Shown here: positions 20,011 through 28,391 of the stretch, piece by piece
How positions within the stretch are numbered: position 1 is the first letter of the stretch
Layout of the letters: each line of letters starts with the position of its first letter
Source: Ruegeria arenilitoris
Lineage (GTDB): Bacteria > Pseudomonadota > Alphaproteobacteria > Rhodobacterales > Rhodobacteraceae
DNA: 64,000 nt
NCBI RefSeq assembly: GCF_013032445.1
Contig: NZ_WQCA01000002.1
Coordinates: 186,001 to 250,000, forward strand
Direction of reading: 5' to 3'
Position numbers and translations under genes: made by a program
Notes under the pieces: generated by a model
Databases searched by the model: none
What the model was told of the DNA's origin: nothing
Seen by the model: only the letters and a program-made list of their open reading frames with translations

Positions 20011-20916
20011 ATGGATCGACTTACCGAAATGGAAGCCTTTGCCAATGTGGTGGATCAGGGTGGATTCACCGATGCAGCCAAAAAGATGGGCATCTCTAAG
20101 TCGGCCGTGTCAAAACACGTATCCAGCCTTGAAGCCCGGCTGGGCGCACGGCTGCTGAACCGCACAACGCGCCGCGTTTCGCCAACCGAAATCGGGTTGG
20201 CCTACTACGACCGTGCCCGCCGCGTCTTGAATGATGCTGGTGAAGCTGACGCTTTGGTGACCTCTATGCAGTCCGCCCCCTCGGGACTGCTGCGGATCAG
20301 CGTGGCGACAGATTTCGGCGTGAATCATCTGTCTCCGGTTCTGTCGGATTTCTTGGCCGCCTACCCGGATATCACGGTCAACATGGTTCTGAACAATCGC
20401 TATGTGGAACTGATCTCTGAAGGGTTCGACGTGGCCGTGCGAATCGGCGAGCTGGAGGACAGTACTCTGCGCGCGCGCAAGCTGACCGAGACCGTAAAAC
20501 GGATGGTCGCCGCGCCCAGCTATATCGAGAAATTCGGACGCCCGCAAAAGATCGACGACCTCAACGAACACAAGCTGCTGCATTACTCCAGCCAATCATC
20601 GGGCAATGTCTGGAAACTGACCGCGCCATCCGGCGAAAAGAGACAAGTTCGCACTGCTGGTTGGCTGAGCGTGAATGACGGGCAGTCCCTGTTGAATGCG
20701 GCCATCTCGGGGCTGGGGATCGCGTATCTACCCAGCTACCTGTATGCAGACGCCCTGAAATCCGGCTTGGTTCTGGATGCAATGCCGTCGTTGCCGGATG
20801 AAGTTCAGGGCATCTATGCCGTCTACCCGCCCGGGCGCTTTACGCAGCCCAAGGTACGGGCTTTCATTGATTTTCTTGTCGAGGCCTTAAACGAAAAAGG
20901 CCCGATGGAGTGGTAA
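20011..20916 (+). CDS. LysR-type transcriptional regulator
   Basis: A 301-aa regulator. The N-terminal winged helix-turn-helix (residues 1-65) includes FTDAAKKMGISKSAVSKHVSSLEARLGARLLNRTTRRV. The rest is a periplasmic-binding-like effector domain of the CrgA-like subgroup (FDVAVRIGELEDSTLRARKL). ATG 20011 gives the family length, although a few in-frame codons upstream (19981, 19942) are possible. Its target is not evident: the opposite-strand SDR gene lies downstream behind a terminator, and the DUF4399 gene diverges 228 bp away. The effector is unknown. Confidence 0.92.
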   Translation: MDRLTEMEAFANVVDQGGFTDAAKKMGISKSAVSKHVSSLEARLGARLLNRTTRRVSPTEIGLAYYDRARRVLNDAGEADALVTSMQSAPSGLLRISVATDFGVNHLSPVLSDFLAAYPDITVNMVLNNRYVELISEGFDVAVRIGELEDSTLRARKLTETVKRMVAAPSYIEKFGRPQKIDDLNEHKLLHYSSQSSGNVWKLTAPSGEKRQVRTAGWLSVNDGQSLLNAAISGLGIAYLPSYLYADALKSGLVLDAMPSLPDEVQGIYAVYPPGRFTQPKVRAFIDFLVEALNEKGPMEW

Positions 20917-20941
20917 TATCTCCCCCAGTGAACCTCGACGG

Positions 20942-20968
20942 CCCGCGCATCTGTGCGGGTCTTTTTTT
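20942..20968 (+). terminator. Rho-independent terminator of the LysR gene
   Basis: A GC-rich stem (CCCGCGCA / TGTGCGGG, one G-U pair) is followed by a run of seven T. It lies 26 bp past the LysR stop codon. Confidence 0.85.
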
Positions 20969-20974
20969 GTCCGC

Positions 20975-21685
20975 TCAGAACCGTTCAACCCACGGGCGCA
21001 GGGTCAGTTCATCGCTCCAGGCGGACCGATCCTGACGAATCAAATGCATGTATTCCCGCGCGATGGCGTCCGGGTCCAGCATTGCGTCGGGCGTGTCGGC
21101 ACCCTCAACCCGGTTCGGGTTGCGGATACCGCCGTCGATGTTGACCCATGCCACATGGATGCCTCTGGGGTGCAGTTCGCGCGCCATGGATTGCGCCAGA
21201 CCGCGCTGAGCGAACTTGCCCATGGCAAACGGTGCTGACAGCGGGAAGCCCTTGACCCCGGCCGAGGCACCGGTGAACAGGATCGTACCCCGACGGTTGT
21301 CGCGCATCGGCTGTTCCAACATACGGCGGGCAGCGGCCTGGCCCAGCAGAAAGGCCCCGTGCGCGGTGACTTCTACCGCCTTGCGGACAGTTTCCGGATC
21401 AAGCTCGGTGATCGGGCCGCGCTGCCGAGCCGAGGGGTTATAGCACGCAACCCGCAACTCACCCGGAAGATCGGCAACCAGCGCCGCCACGCCCTGCGCG
21501 TCGGTTCCGTCCAACTCATGCAAGGTCGCGCCGGTCTCGGCGGCCAAAGTTTCCAGATCCGACACGTTGCGAGCCGTTAGATGCACAGCGTATCCGCCCT
21601 GTGCCAACGCCCGCGCGAACGAGGCCGACAGTCCGGCCCCCGCGCCAATGATCAATGCCTGCGGCGTTGGTGTCTGCTCGGGCAT
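20975..21685 (-). CDS. SDR-fold oxidoreductase with Phe in place of catalytic Tyr
   Basis: A 236-aa short-chain dehydrogenase fold. The nucleotide loop is atypical (IIGAGAGLSASFA). Ser141 sits in the TGASAG segment, and the active-site motif reads Phe153-x-x-x-Lys157 (FAMGK) instead of Tyr-x-x-x-Lys. A Tyr-lacking subgroup of classical-type SDRs with an incomplete glycine motif is described (SDR_c10 in the conserved domain scheme), and this protein fits it. Catalysis by the usual Tyr proton relay is therefore doubtful. AAGGAG supports ATG 21685. It heads no obvious operon; 53 bp separate it from the OmpA-like gene on the same strand. Confidence 0.88.
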   Translation of the reverse strand: MPEQTPTPQALIIGAGAGLSASFARALAQGGYAVHLTARNVSDLETLAAETGATLHELDGTDAQGVAALVADLPGELRVACYNPSARQRGPITELDPETVRKAVEVTAHGAFLLGQAAARRMLEQPMRDNRRGTILFTGASAGVKGFPLSAPFAMGKFAQRGLAQSMARELHPRGIHVAWVNIDGGIRNPNRVEGADTPDAMLDPDAIAREYMHLIRQDRSAWSDELTLRPWVERF

Positions 21686-21738
21686 GTGAACTCCTTTCGT
21701 ATTTGATCGGCTCGCTTGCCTGACTTATTTCACCGGGA

Positions 21739-22641
21739 TCAATTGACCAGCAAAACCGCCTCGACCCGGCGGTTCAGATCGCGGCCTTCTGGCGTGGCGT
21801 TCGACGTCAGCGGGGCCAGATACCCAATGCCGCGCGCTTCGAGCCGGTCCGCGGCAACGCCATGCGCTTCGATCAGGCGGACCCGTACAGCTTGTGCCCG
21901 ACCAGTGCTGACCGAGATATTGGCGTCCAACGCGCCGGTGTCGTCCGTATGCCCCACCAGCGCCATCCGAACGCCGGGGTTGTCGGCCAGATACCCTGCG
22001 ATCACCTCAAGCGAAGCAAACGGGCCTTCACCCAACGTTATTTCACCGGTTCGGAAATGCAGATCGTCAAGAATCACATGTCCGTTCTGCGTCAAGGCTG
22101 TAAGCAGGCCACCCGACTGGCTGACCGTTTCCTCGATTACCAGCGGAGGCGGGGCCTCTGCGTCAACCGGAGAGACCCGGATCAACTGAATGTACCCGCT
22201 GGGCGGGTTGCGGCTGACCAGCAGGCTTAGCACATCGTCACCGCGCGAGGCTGACAAAAAGCGATAATCCTGTATCGCCACATACATGTCCGGGGTCGGG
22301 ACAACTTCGGTGTCGAACCGGAAATCAAACCCACCGCACTTGGTGGCCTCACATTCGAACATCACCTCATAGCCCTGCGCGATGATCTGATCACGCAGTG
22401 GGGCCAGCAGTTGCAGCGTCGTGCTAGACCCCGACTGCAAGCGCCAGGTGATACGTTCGACCCGCCCCTCAACCTGCCGCGTGGGCAGGGTGCCATCGGC
22501 AAACGGGCCAGTGGGCAGGTCATAGCTATCCAATGGGCTGACCCGTTCGCTTAGCTGACGGGCGCCCGAAGGCAGCGTCAGGTCCTGCGCAACCCCCTGC
22601 CCGGCCAACATCAACAGGATCAGTGAGGCAAAGCGGATCAT
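21739..22641 (-). CDS. OmpA family protein
   Basis: A 300-aa exported protein: signal peptide 1-18 (ending GVA-QD), an unassigned N-terminal region with a Cys pair (FECEATKCGG), and a C-terminal OmpA/peptidoglycan-binding domain (about 190-300). The last carries LVGHTDDTGALDANISVSTGRA and LEARGIGYLAPLTSN, the peptidoglycan-contacting core. It probably tethers the cell envelope. It overlaps the upstream AhpD-like gene by 4 bp (ATGA), so both are translated from one message, with GNAT and CinA-like genes further up. Confidence 0.9.
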   Translation of the reverse strand: MIRFASLILLMLAGQGVAQDLTLPSGARQLSERVSPLDSYDLPTGPFADGTLPTRQVEGRVERITWRLQSGSSTTLQLLAPLRDQIIAQGYEVMFECEATKCGGFDFRFDTEVVPTPDMYVAIQDYRFLSASRGDDVLSLLVSRNPPSGYIQLIRVSPVDAEAPPPLVIEETVSQSGGLLTALTQNGHVILDDLHFRTGEITLGEGPFASLEVIAGYLADNPGVRMALVGHTDDTGALDANISVSTGRAQAVRVRLIEAHGVAADRLEARGIGYLAPLTSNATPEGRDLNRRVEAVLLVN

Positions 22642-23210
22642 CGGGCCTGCGCGTGGTATTGGTCGTTCGGAACCATCGCCGTGGCACTGGCAACCCGGTT
22701 CGACATGTTGAAAAAGCCGGTCACGTTGGCGATGTCCCAGATGTCACGATCGGTGAACCCTACATCCCGCAGGCGCTGACGGTCAGGTTCCTCAATCTGG
22801 GTGCTGGCGGTGGTCATCTTGGCGGCAAAGTCCAGCATCGCCCGCTGGCGCGTGTCCAGGGGCGCGACGCGGTAATTCATCACCAGCATCTCGCCTAGCT
22901 GCGGGTCACCCGACAATTGCCGCACTGCCGCGCCATGGGCCACCAGACAGTAAAAGCACTTGTTGATCGCCGATACGACCACGGCGATCATCTCACGTTC
23001 CAGCTTGCTGAGGCCGCTGTCGCCCAGCATCAGGTCGTTATACGTCGCGGTGAAGGCGTTCAGCTTGTCGATATCAAAGGCATAGGCCCGCAGGACGTTC
23101 GGTACAAAGCCCAGTTTCTCCACACAGATATCAAAGTATTTCTGCGTCTCGGGTGGCAGCGGGTCCACCATCGGCAGGTCCAGCGCAGTGGGGGCGGTTT
23201 GGTCAGTCAC
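22638..23210 (-). CDS. AhpD-like peroxidase-related protein (carboxymuconolactone decarboxylase family)
   Basis: A 190-aa protein of the uncharacterised peroxidase-related group within the AhpD/CMD family. The redox motif Cys85-x-x-Cys88 with His92 (CFYCLVAH) is intact. The helix VAPLDTRQRAMLDFAAKM typical of the group follows. Likely a thiol-dependent peroxidase using an unknown reductant. Translation begins at a GTG (23210) behind AAGGAG. The run CinA-like, GNAT, AhpD-like, OmpA is tightly packed and probably one operon. Confidence 0.88.
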   Translation of the reverse strand: MTDQTAPTALDLPMVDPLPPETQKYFDICVEKLGFVPNVLRAYAFDIDKLNAFTATYNDLMLGDSGLSKLEREMIAVVVSAINKCFYCLVAHGAAVRQLSGDPQLGEMLVMNYRVAPLDTRQRAMLDFAAKMTTASTQIEEPDRQRLRDVGFTDRDIWDIANVTGFFNMSNRVASATAMVPNDQYHAQAR

Positions 23211-23224
23211 GTCGGGCTTTCTCC

Positions 23225-23935
23225 TTAAACAAGCTGACGGTAGTGATATTCGCCTACAATCTCCATCCCGAGCGTGCGATAAAGCCCGTTGGCTCCGGCG
23301 TTTTCCTTGGTGCAGATCACGCTGAGCGTGTCTGCCCCGTTGTCCCGCGCCCAGAAGGCTGCGGCGCGCATGGCCCAGCCACCCTGACCCTGACGGCGGT
23401 GATCGGGCAGGATTTCCAGTGCGTGTACCATCGCGACTCCATTATGCATTGCAACAAACCCGGTCCCGGCAGGCTGATCAGTGTGGCGTAGCAGCAGGCC
23501 GGTTTTGGGACCCTTTGCACGCTCCATCACCGCCACACGCTCTGGGCCTATGCCGCCTTTCGCCCAGATCTCGCGCATGATCGCCAGTGGCTCGGGCGTG
23601 AGGAACACTGTGACGCCGGGGATCGGAGTGTCCGTCAGATGACCAACAGGGCAGGCATAGATATTGACCGGGTCCAGAACCTGATAGCCGCGCGCGGCCA
23701 GTTGCGCGTCCAGCGCCTCGTCCCCCGGGCGCAGACAGAAGATGCGCTTTTGCCCCGTCGCCTGCATCGCACCCTCGGCGGCGTCGATATCTGCCTCGCT
23801 TGCTGGGCCCAGCGCATTGGTTGCAGATACACGAGACCCACCGCCCTGCCCCTGACGCAATTGAAACGGTCCCAGCCGTTCATACCGCGCGGCAGGCCAT
23901 GTGCCGTCAACGATGTCGGCCCAGTTGACACTCAC
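23225..23935 (-). CDS. GNAT family N-acetyltransferase
   Basis: A 236-aa protein whose C-terminal half carries the acetyl-CoA site of the GNAT fold: VHALEILPDHRRQGQGGWAM (motif A, Q/R-x-x-G-x-G/A) and then NGLYRTLGMEIVGEYHYR at the end. The N-terminal half is a degenerate GNAT-like copy. The substrate is unknown. It starts with GTG 23935, overlapping the CinA-like stop by 4 bp (GTGA), so expression is coupled. Confidence 0.85.
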   Translation of the reverse strand: MSVNWADIVDGTWPAARYERLGPFQLRQGQGGGSRVSATNALGPASEADIDAAEGAMQATGQKRIFCLRPGDEALDAQLAARGYQVLDPVNIYACPVGHLTDTPIPGVTVFLTPEPLAIMREIWAKGGIGPERVAVMERAKGPKTGLLLRHTDQPAGTGFVAMHNGVAMVHALEILPDHRRQGQGGWAMRAAAFWARDNGADTLSVICTKENAGANGLYRTLGMEIVGEYHYRQLV

Positions 23936-24654
23936 AGTTCAAGCTCTTTCGCAAGCCGGGTGGTGGCGGCATCGATGCGCGCGCCATCGGTACCGCGCAC
24001 CACGACGTTGGCGCCAAAGACCCCGTTAACCTGAAACGGATAACACCCGATGGACAGATCCGCGAAGTCATCCGCCAACGCGGACAGAGTGGCAGCAATA
24101 TCGCCCTCACCCCGGTCCACCCGAAGAGTTTGCGACAGCAGCGGGCTGCCCCCGGTCAGGCCGGGCAATACACTGGCGACCATAGCCTGAAACACCGACG
24201 GCACACCGGCCATCACATGCACATTTTCAATGGTGAAACCCGGCGCGGTCGAGACCGGATTGTCAATCAGCACCGCCCCGTCCGGAATGCGCGCCATGCG
24301 CAGGCGGGCCTCGTTCAACTCCAGCCCAGATTTGTCATAATGCGCTTGCAGCAGCGCACGGGCATCGTCGCGAATGTCGATCCGCGCCCCAAAGGCGCGC
24401 GCGATACAATCAGCGGTGATATCGTCATGGGTCGGGCCGATGCCGCCGCTGGTAAACACATGGTCGTGGCCCTCGGACAGTGCCTTAACCGCCGCCTCAA
24501 TCGCCAGGGCATCATCGCTGACGATCCGCACCTCTTTCAGGTCGATACCATGTTTGCTCAGTTCCCCGGCCAGATAGTGCATATTCGCGTCGCGGGTCCG
24601 GCCCGAGAGGATCTCATCCCCGATCACCAGCATTGCAGCGGTTGGATTTGCCAT
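23932..24654 (-). CDS. CinA N-terminal-like (MoCF/competence) molybdopterin-binding domain protein
   Basis: A 240-aa protein of the MoaB/Mog-fold group as found in CinA. Its key motifs are VIGDEILSGRTRDANMHYLAGELSKHGI and TSGGIGPTHDDITADCIARAFG. In this group, stand-alone homologues are annotated as competence/damage-inducible protein A or ADP-ribose pyrophosphatase-like; the C-terminal deamidase domain of full CinA is absent. ATG 24654 has an AGAGGGGG site; the much longer upstream frame is antisense to sfsA and rejected. It diverges from sfsA by 51 bp. Confidence 0.9.
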   Translation of the reverse strand: MANPTAAMLVIGDEILSGRTRDANMHYLAGELSKHGIDLKEVRIVSDDALAIEAAVKALSEGHDHVFTSGGIGPTHDDITADCIARAFGARIDIRDDARALLQAHYDKSGLELNEARLRMARIPDGAVLIDNPVSTAPGFTIENVHVMAGVPSVFQAMVASVLPGLTGGSPLLSQTLRVDRGEGDIAATLSALADDFADLSIGCYPFQVNGVFGANVVVRGTDGARIDAATTRLAKELEL

Positions 24655-24705
24655 GGCGCGTGCCCCCTCTTGATCGACCGTTAGGGCAGGTATAGGCCCT
24701 GAGAC

Positions 24706-25404
24706 ATGCGATTTGAAACCCCCCTTGTCCCCGCCCGCCTGATCCGCCGCTACAAACGCTTTCTGGCCGATTGCACATTGGAGGACGGGCGCGAGGTCAC
24801 CGCCCACTGCGCCAATCCGGGGTCGATGATGGGGCTGGCCGAGCCGGGTGAGAAAATCTGGCTGGAGCCCAATGAAGACCCGAAGAAAAAGCTGAAATAC
24901 GGTTGGCGGCTGGTCGATCATGAAAACGGGCATTTCACCGGGGTCGATACCTCGGTCCCGAACCGGGCGTTGCGCGCCGCGCTGGAGGCGTGTGAAATCC
25001 CCGAACTGGCCGCCTATGAAACCGTCCGCCCCGAGGTGAAATACGGAGAAAACAGCCGCATCGACTTTCTGCTGACCCAACCCGGCCTGCCGGACGCCTA
25101 TGTCGAGGTCAAAAGCGTCACCCTGTCCCGTCAACCCGGTCTAGCCGAATTCCCCGACAGCGTTACCGCACGCGGCACCAAACATCTGGGCGAGTTGTCA
25201 GTGATGGCTTCGCAAGGGCACCGGGCGATCATGCTGTATCTGGTACAGCGCACCGATTGCGACCGATTTACGCTGGCCTCCGATATAGACCCGGCTTATG
25301 CGGCAGCTTTCGATGCCGCGCAGGCGCAAGGGGTGGAGCGGTTGGTTTATGGAACTCGGATATCGCCAGACGGTGTAACAGTTTCCGACAGACCAATTGC
25401 TTGA
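24706..25404 (+). CDS. sfsA: Sugar fermentation stimulation protein SfsA homologue
   Basis: A 232-aa protein of the SfsA family. It has an N-terminal OB-like part (LIRRYKRFLADCTLEDGREVTAHCANPGSM) and a nuclease-fold core (NSRIDFLL, YVEVKSVTL) with the D-x(n)-E-V-K metal site of restriction endonuclease-like enzymes. The DNA-binding or nuclease role is suggested by structure of homologues, with cellular function unsettled. The length matches. The leader to the CinA-like gene is only 51 bp. Confidence 0.94.
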   Translation: MRFETPLVPARLIRRYKRFLADCTLEDGREVTAHCANPGSMMGLAEPGEKIWLEPNEDPKKKLKYGWRLVDHENGHFTGVDTSVPNRALRAALEACEIPELAAYETVRPEVKYGENSRIDFLLTQPGLPDAYVEVKSVTLSRQPGLAEFPDSVTARGTKHLGELSVMASQGHRAIMLYLVQRTDCDRFTLASDIDPAYAAAFDAAQAQGVERLVYGTRISPDGVTVSDRPIA

Positions 25405-25527
25405 AGTCACATCTATGTCTGAGCATTACTTCTGCGAAAGTGGATTGCAGCCTTGCCCGTTCGAGAAAACTTTTCCGCAAATCAAGCGTGCGGCAGCCTA
25501 ATCGGGAAAAGTGCCCGGTGTTTCATT

Positions 25528-27198
25528 CTATGAATTTGTGCCAACCAATTCCGGCCACAGCTCGGCATCCAACCCCTTCACAAATGGCTCTAACTGATCC
25601 GCCACAGCCTGCCAACCTCCGATCGAGGCTGTGTTCACCGGCTGTCGGGCCTGCAGGTTACTGGCCGTCCTGATCGCATTCGCAGATTGGTCCGGCGTCA
25701 GCATGGTGTCCTCGAACGCTAGCCCACAAATCCGCGCCAGTTCTTCGGTTGTTTCCTGCAAATTGCCCACCAGAGCCTCATATCGGATATCGTGAATGCG
25801 ACCCGGTAAAACCTCGTGCCAGTGGCGCATATAGCGCTGATACCGGTTGGCCTCAGCCGCCATCCATCTCAGGTCATGGGTATAGTATAACCCGCCCGCT
25901 CCGAAATTCGCGCGCCACATGGACAGGGCAACATCGCGCGGGTCGCGCAGCACATTAAGGATCACCGCATCGGGGAAAGCCTGCGCAATCTCACCCAGAA
26001 AGGCATAGTTTCCGGGGGCCTTATCGACAAAAGCCGCGGTGTCCCCGGCAAGTTTGGGCAGCTTTGCGACGTAATAGTCAGCCAGCTTGTTTGCAGCGCG
26101 CCATTCCGCCGGTTGCGCTTCGGCTTGTCGGGCCCATTGGTGGACAGACGCAAGTTCACCCAGCCCCTGTACGGTGGAATGACGGGCCAGAATACGCTCT
26201 ACCAATGTTGTGCCGGACCGGGGTAGACCCACCACGAAAATCAGCCGAGGACGACCTGCGGCTTCCCCAGAATTCGCAGCAGGCAAAGGGGCCGCCAACC
26301 GTCTGACGCAGTCTTTCGCGCTGCGTTCCTCCCAGGCCTCGAACCGACTGCGCTGCAGCTTATGGGCTTCGGCCAGATGCTGCATTTCCTGTTTCGTATT
26401 CTTTTGCCGGCGCGCCAGATTTGCCGCAGCAAAACGCAGTTTCACTTCATCCTCCGGGTTGGCCGCAGGGCCACGTTCAAGCGATCCGGAAATCTGGGCA
26501 TGCAACGTGGCGATATCGTCAAAAGTGAGGTTCGGCAGCCCGGCCATAATTTCGAGCGCTTCCGGATGCCCCGGTGCCAACACAAGAGCGGCGCGCACGT
26601 TTTTCAGAACGTCGCCCAATTGCCCCAGACCCAGTTGCGATCTGGTCAGTCGCAAAAGGCCGGGCAGGAATTTCGGCTGTTTCTTGACCAGCGCCGTCAG
26701 CACGTTAACGGCGTCTTCCCACCGGTGCATCGAATCTAGGATATCCGCCTTCAGAACCTGTGCATTAGGATTGGCGGGTTCGCGACTCAAAACCTGCTCA
26801 ACATCGGCCAGCGCCTGTTCCGGTTGCTGCTCTTGCAACAGGGCCAGCGCGCGGATGAACTGCAGGGCAGGGCTGAACGGGCCACGCGCAGCGATCTTGT
26901 CCAGAAACGCCAGTGCATCGGCGGGATCGCCACCCTGCACCAAGCTGAGCGCATAATTCTGGGTCAACTCGGCATTTCCGGGATCCAGCCGCCAGGCCTG
27001 TTCGAAATGCGTCTGGGCCAGCTTGGGTTTTTGCTGCTGCACTGCGCTGATGCCTGCAAGTCTTGGCAGGGCCGCGACTTTTGGCCATTTCTTGGCGGCT
27101 TTGGTGGCTCGTTTGAAAGCACGATCCGGCCGCCCGGTTTTGAGAAGTTCGCTGATGCTGGCGATCTCGGCTCTCAACTGGTCAGCTTTTCTTTGCAT
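25528..27198 (-). CDS. TPR-repeat sulfotransferase
   Basis: A 556-aa cytosolic protein. Residues 1 to about 260 are tetratricopeptide-like helices (for example AQTHFEQAWRLDPGNAELTQNYALSL). The C-terminal half is a sulfotransferase domain: the 5'-phosphosulfate loop VVGLPRSGTTLVERIL near 321 and the 3'-phosphate motif VLRDPRDVALSMW near 419, with further VDKAPGN signature residues. It should transfer sulfate from PAPS to an unknown acceptor, possibly protein or polysaccharide. ATG 27198 has an AAGGG site; the longer frame runs antisense into map and is rejected. It diverges from map. Confidence 0.9.
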   Translation of the reverse strand: MQRKADQLRAEIASISELLKTGRPDRAFKRATKAAKKWPKVAALPRLAGISAVQQQKPKLAQTHFEQAWRLDPGNAELTQNYALSLVQGGDPADALAFLDKIAARGPFSPALQFIRALALLQEQQPEQALADVEQVLSREPANPNAQVLKADILDSMHRWEDAVNVLTALVKKQPKFLPGLLRLTRSQLGLGQLGDVLKNVRAALVLAPGHPEALEIMAGLPNLTFDDIATLHAQISGSLERGPAANPEDEVKLRFAAANLARRQKNTKQEMQHLAEAHKLQRSRFEAWEERSAKDCVRRLAAPLPAANSGEAAGRPRLIFVVGLPRSGTTLVERILARHSTVQGLGELASVHQWARQAEAQPAEWRAANKLADYYVAKLPKLAGDTAAFVDKAPGNYAFLGEIAQAFPDAVILNVLRDPRDVALSMWRANFGAGGLYYTHDLRWMAAEANRYQRYMRHWHEVLPGRIHDIRYEALVGNLQETTEELARICGLAFEDTMLTPDQSANAIRTASNLQARQPVNTASIGGWQAVADQLEPFVKGLDAELWPELVGTNS

Positions 27199-27387
27199 CT
27201 GCCTGCCCTTCTCTGTTTCTTGTCCTTGCACGGACTTGCCTTGTGCTAGTTTATTATTACCTGAGGGTCTACATGCGATCGGACCTCGTACAGGGCGGTT
27301 CTGACCTTGCGACCCGACGCCCTCTGGTACTTTCTGCACAAGCAGCGTAAAAGGAATGCTGCGCGAAACATTTGGAGCCTCGCATCC

Positions 27388-28200
27388 ATGAAGGAACATC
27401 GTGGCCGTCTGACCAAGGACGGTATCCGCATCTATGAACAGGGTGACTTTGCCGGTATGCACGCGGCAGGGGCCTTGGCCGCGCGGATTCTGGATGACAT
27501 TGCCGATCACGTCTTTCCCGGTCAGACCACCGGCGCGATTGACGGGCTGATCACTCAGATGGTCGAGGACGCGGGCGCAACCTCGGCAACGATCGGGTAC
27601 AAGGGCTATCAGCACGCCAGCTGCATCAGCGTCAATCACGTGGTCTGCCACGGTATCCCCGGCGACAAGCGGCTGAAGGATGGCGATATCCTGAATATCG
27701 ACGTCACCGTCATCGTTGACGGCTGGTTCGGCGACACGTCGCGGATGTATGTGGCAGGCAAACTGCCCCGCAAGGCCGAGCGTCTGATCCAGGTGACCCA
27801 TGATGCCCTGTTCAAGGGTATCGAGATGGTCAAGCCGGGTAACACCTTCGGCGATATCGGCCATGCCATTCAGGCCTATGTCGAGGCGCACCGGATGAGC
27901 GTTGTTCGCGACTTCTGCGGCCACGGTCTGGGTCGGGTGTTCCACGCGCCGCCGAACGTTCTGCACTATGGCCGTCCGGGCACCGGCGCGGTTCTGGAAG
28001 AGGGCATGTTCTTTACCATCGAACCGATGGTGAATCTGGGCCGCCCCGAGACAAAAACGCTGGCCGATGACTGGACCGCCGTGACCCGCGACAAGTCGCT
28101 GTCGGCGCAGTTCGAACATTCGGTGGGTGTGACGGCAGATGGGGTCGAGATCTTTACCCTGTCACCGGGTGACAAGTTTCACCCGACCTACTCCTCCTGA
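27388..28200 (+). CDS. map: Methionine aminopeptidase, type I
   Basis: A 270-aa metalloprotease that trims the N-terminal Met of nascent proteins. The five metal ligands are evident: Asp in NIDVTVIVDGW and in GDTSRMY, His in CGHGLGRVFHAPPN, Glu in FTIEPMV, and Glu in FEHSVGVT. It begins MKEHRGRLTKDGI, the typical alphaproteobacterial start. GGAG lies 12 nt upstream, somewhat far. Its 3' end overlaps the antisense end of the small 59-aa gene. Confidence 0.97.
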   Translation: MKEHRGRLTKDGIRIYEQGDFAGMHAAGALAARILDDIADHVFPGQTTGAIDGLITQMVEDAGATSATIGYKGYQHASCISVNHVVCHGIPGDKRLKDGDILNIDVTVIVDGWFGDTSRMYVAGKLPRKAERLIQVTHDALFKGIEMVKPGNTFGDIGHAIQAYVEAHRMSVVRDFCGHGLGRVFHAPPNVLHYGRPGTGAVLEEGMFFTIEPMVNLGRPETKTLADDWTAVTRDKSLSAQFEHSVGVTADGVEIFTLSPGDKFHPTYSS

Positions 28201-28367
28201 TCAGCTGCCTGATCACGCATCAGTTTCAGTAGCAGAGTTTCCTGCCCCCATGGCGTCACAGCGTCTTGGATGAATACCGGCGCGCGTGTGGGTTTCCGCT
28301 CGGGTCCCGTTGCTGCGTCGGTTTCCTGCGGAACAGTCCAAAAAAGGTTTGTCAGGGCGCGGTCCAT
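28188..28367 (-). CDS. Small 59-aa hypothetical protein
   Basis: A reading frame of 59 codons starts 24 bp after the HAD gene on the same strand. It begins MDRALTNLFWTVPQ, carries two Trp (10 and 40), and ends in an acidic RDQAADQEE tail. The leader TTGAGGGT gives a GAGG ribosome-binding site, though close to the ATG. Codon choice is GC-rich in third positions, like real genes here. No membrane segment or known domain is seen. The last 13 bp overlap map antisense. It could also be chance; conservation in relatives would settle it. Confidence 0.5.
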   Translation of the reverse strand: MDRALTNLFWTVPQETDAATGPERKPTRAPVFIQDAVTPWGQETLLLKLMRDQAADQEE

Positions 28368-28391
28368 ACCCTCAAGACTATCACGTCCTGA

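Noticed and set aside
24655..25134. Longer N-terminus for the CinA-like gene
   Set aside because: The extra 160 codons lie antisense to sfsA, and ATG 24654 has a good AGAGGGGG site and family-type start.
25414..25500. 28-codon plus frame (starts MSEHYFCESG) after sfsA
   Set aside because: Too short, no ribosome-binding site and in a gap between converging genes.
27199..28119. 307-codon N-terminal extension of the TPR-sulfotransferase
   Set aside because: It lies antisense to map, with no family similarity; the TPR part begins at ATG 27198.
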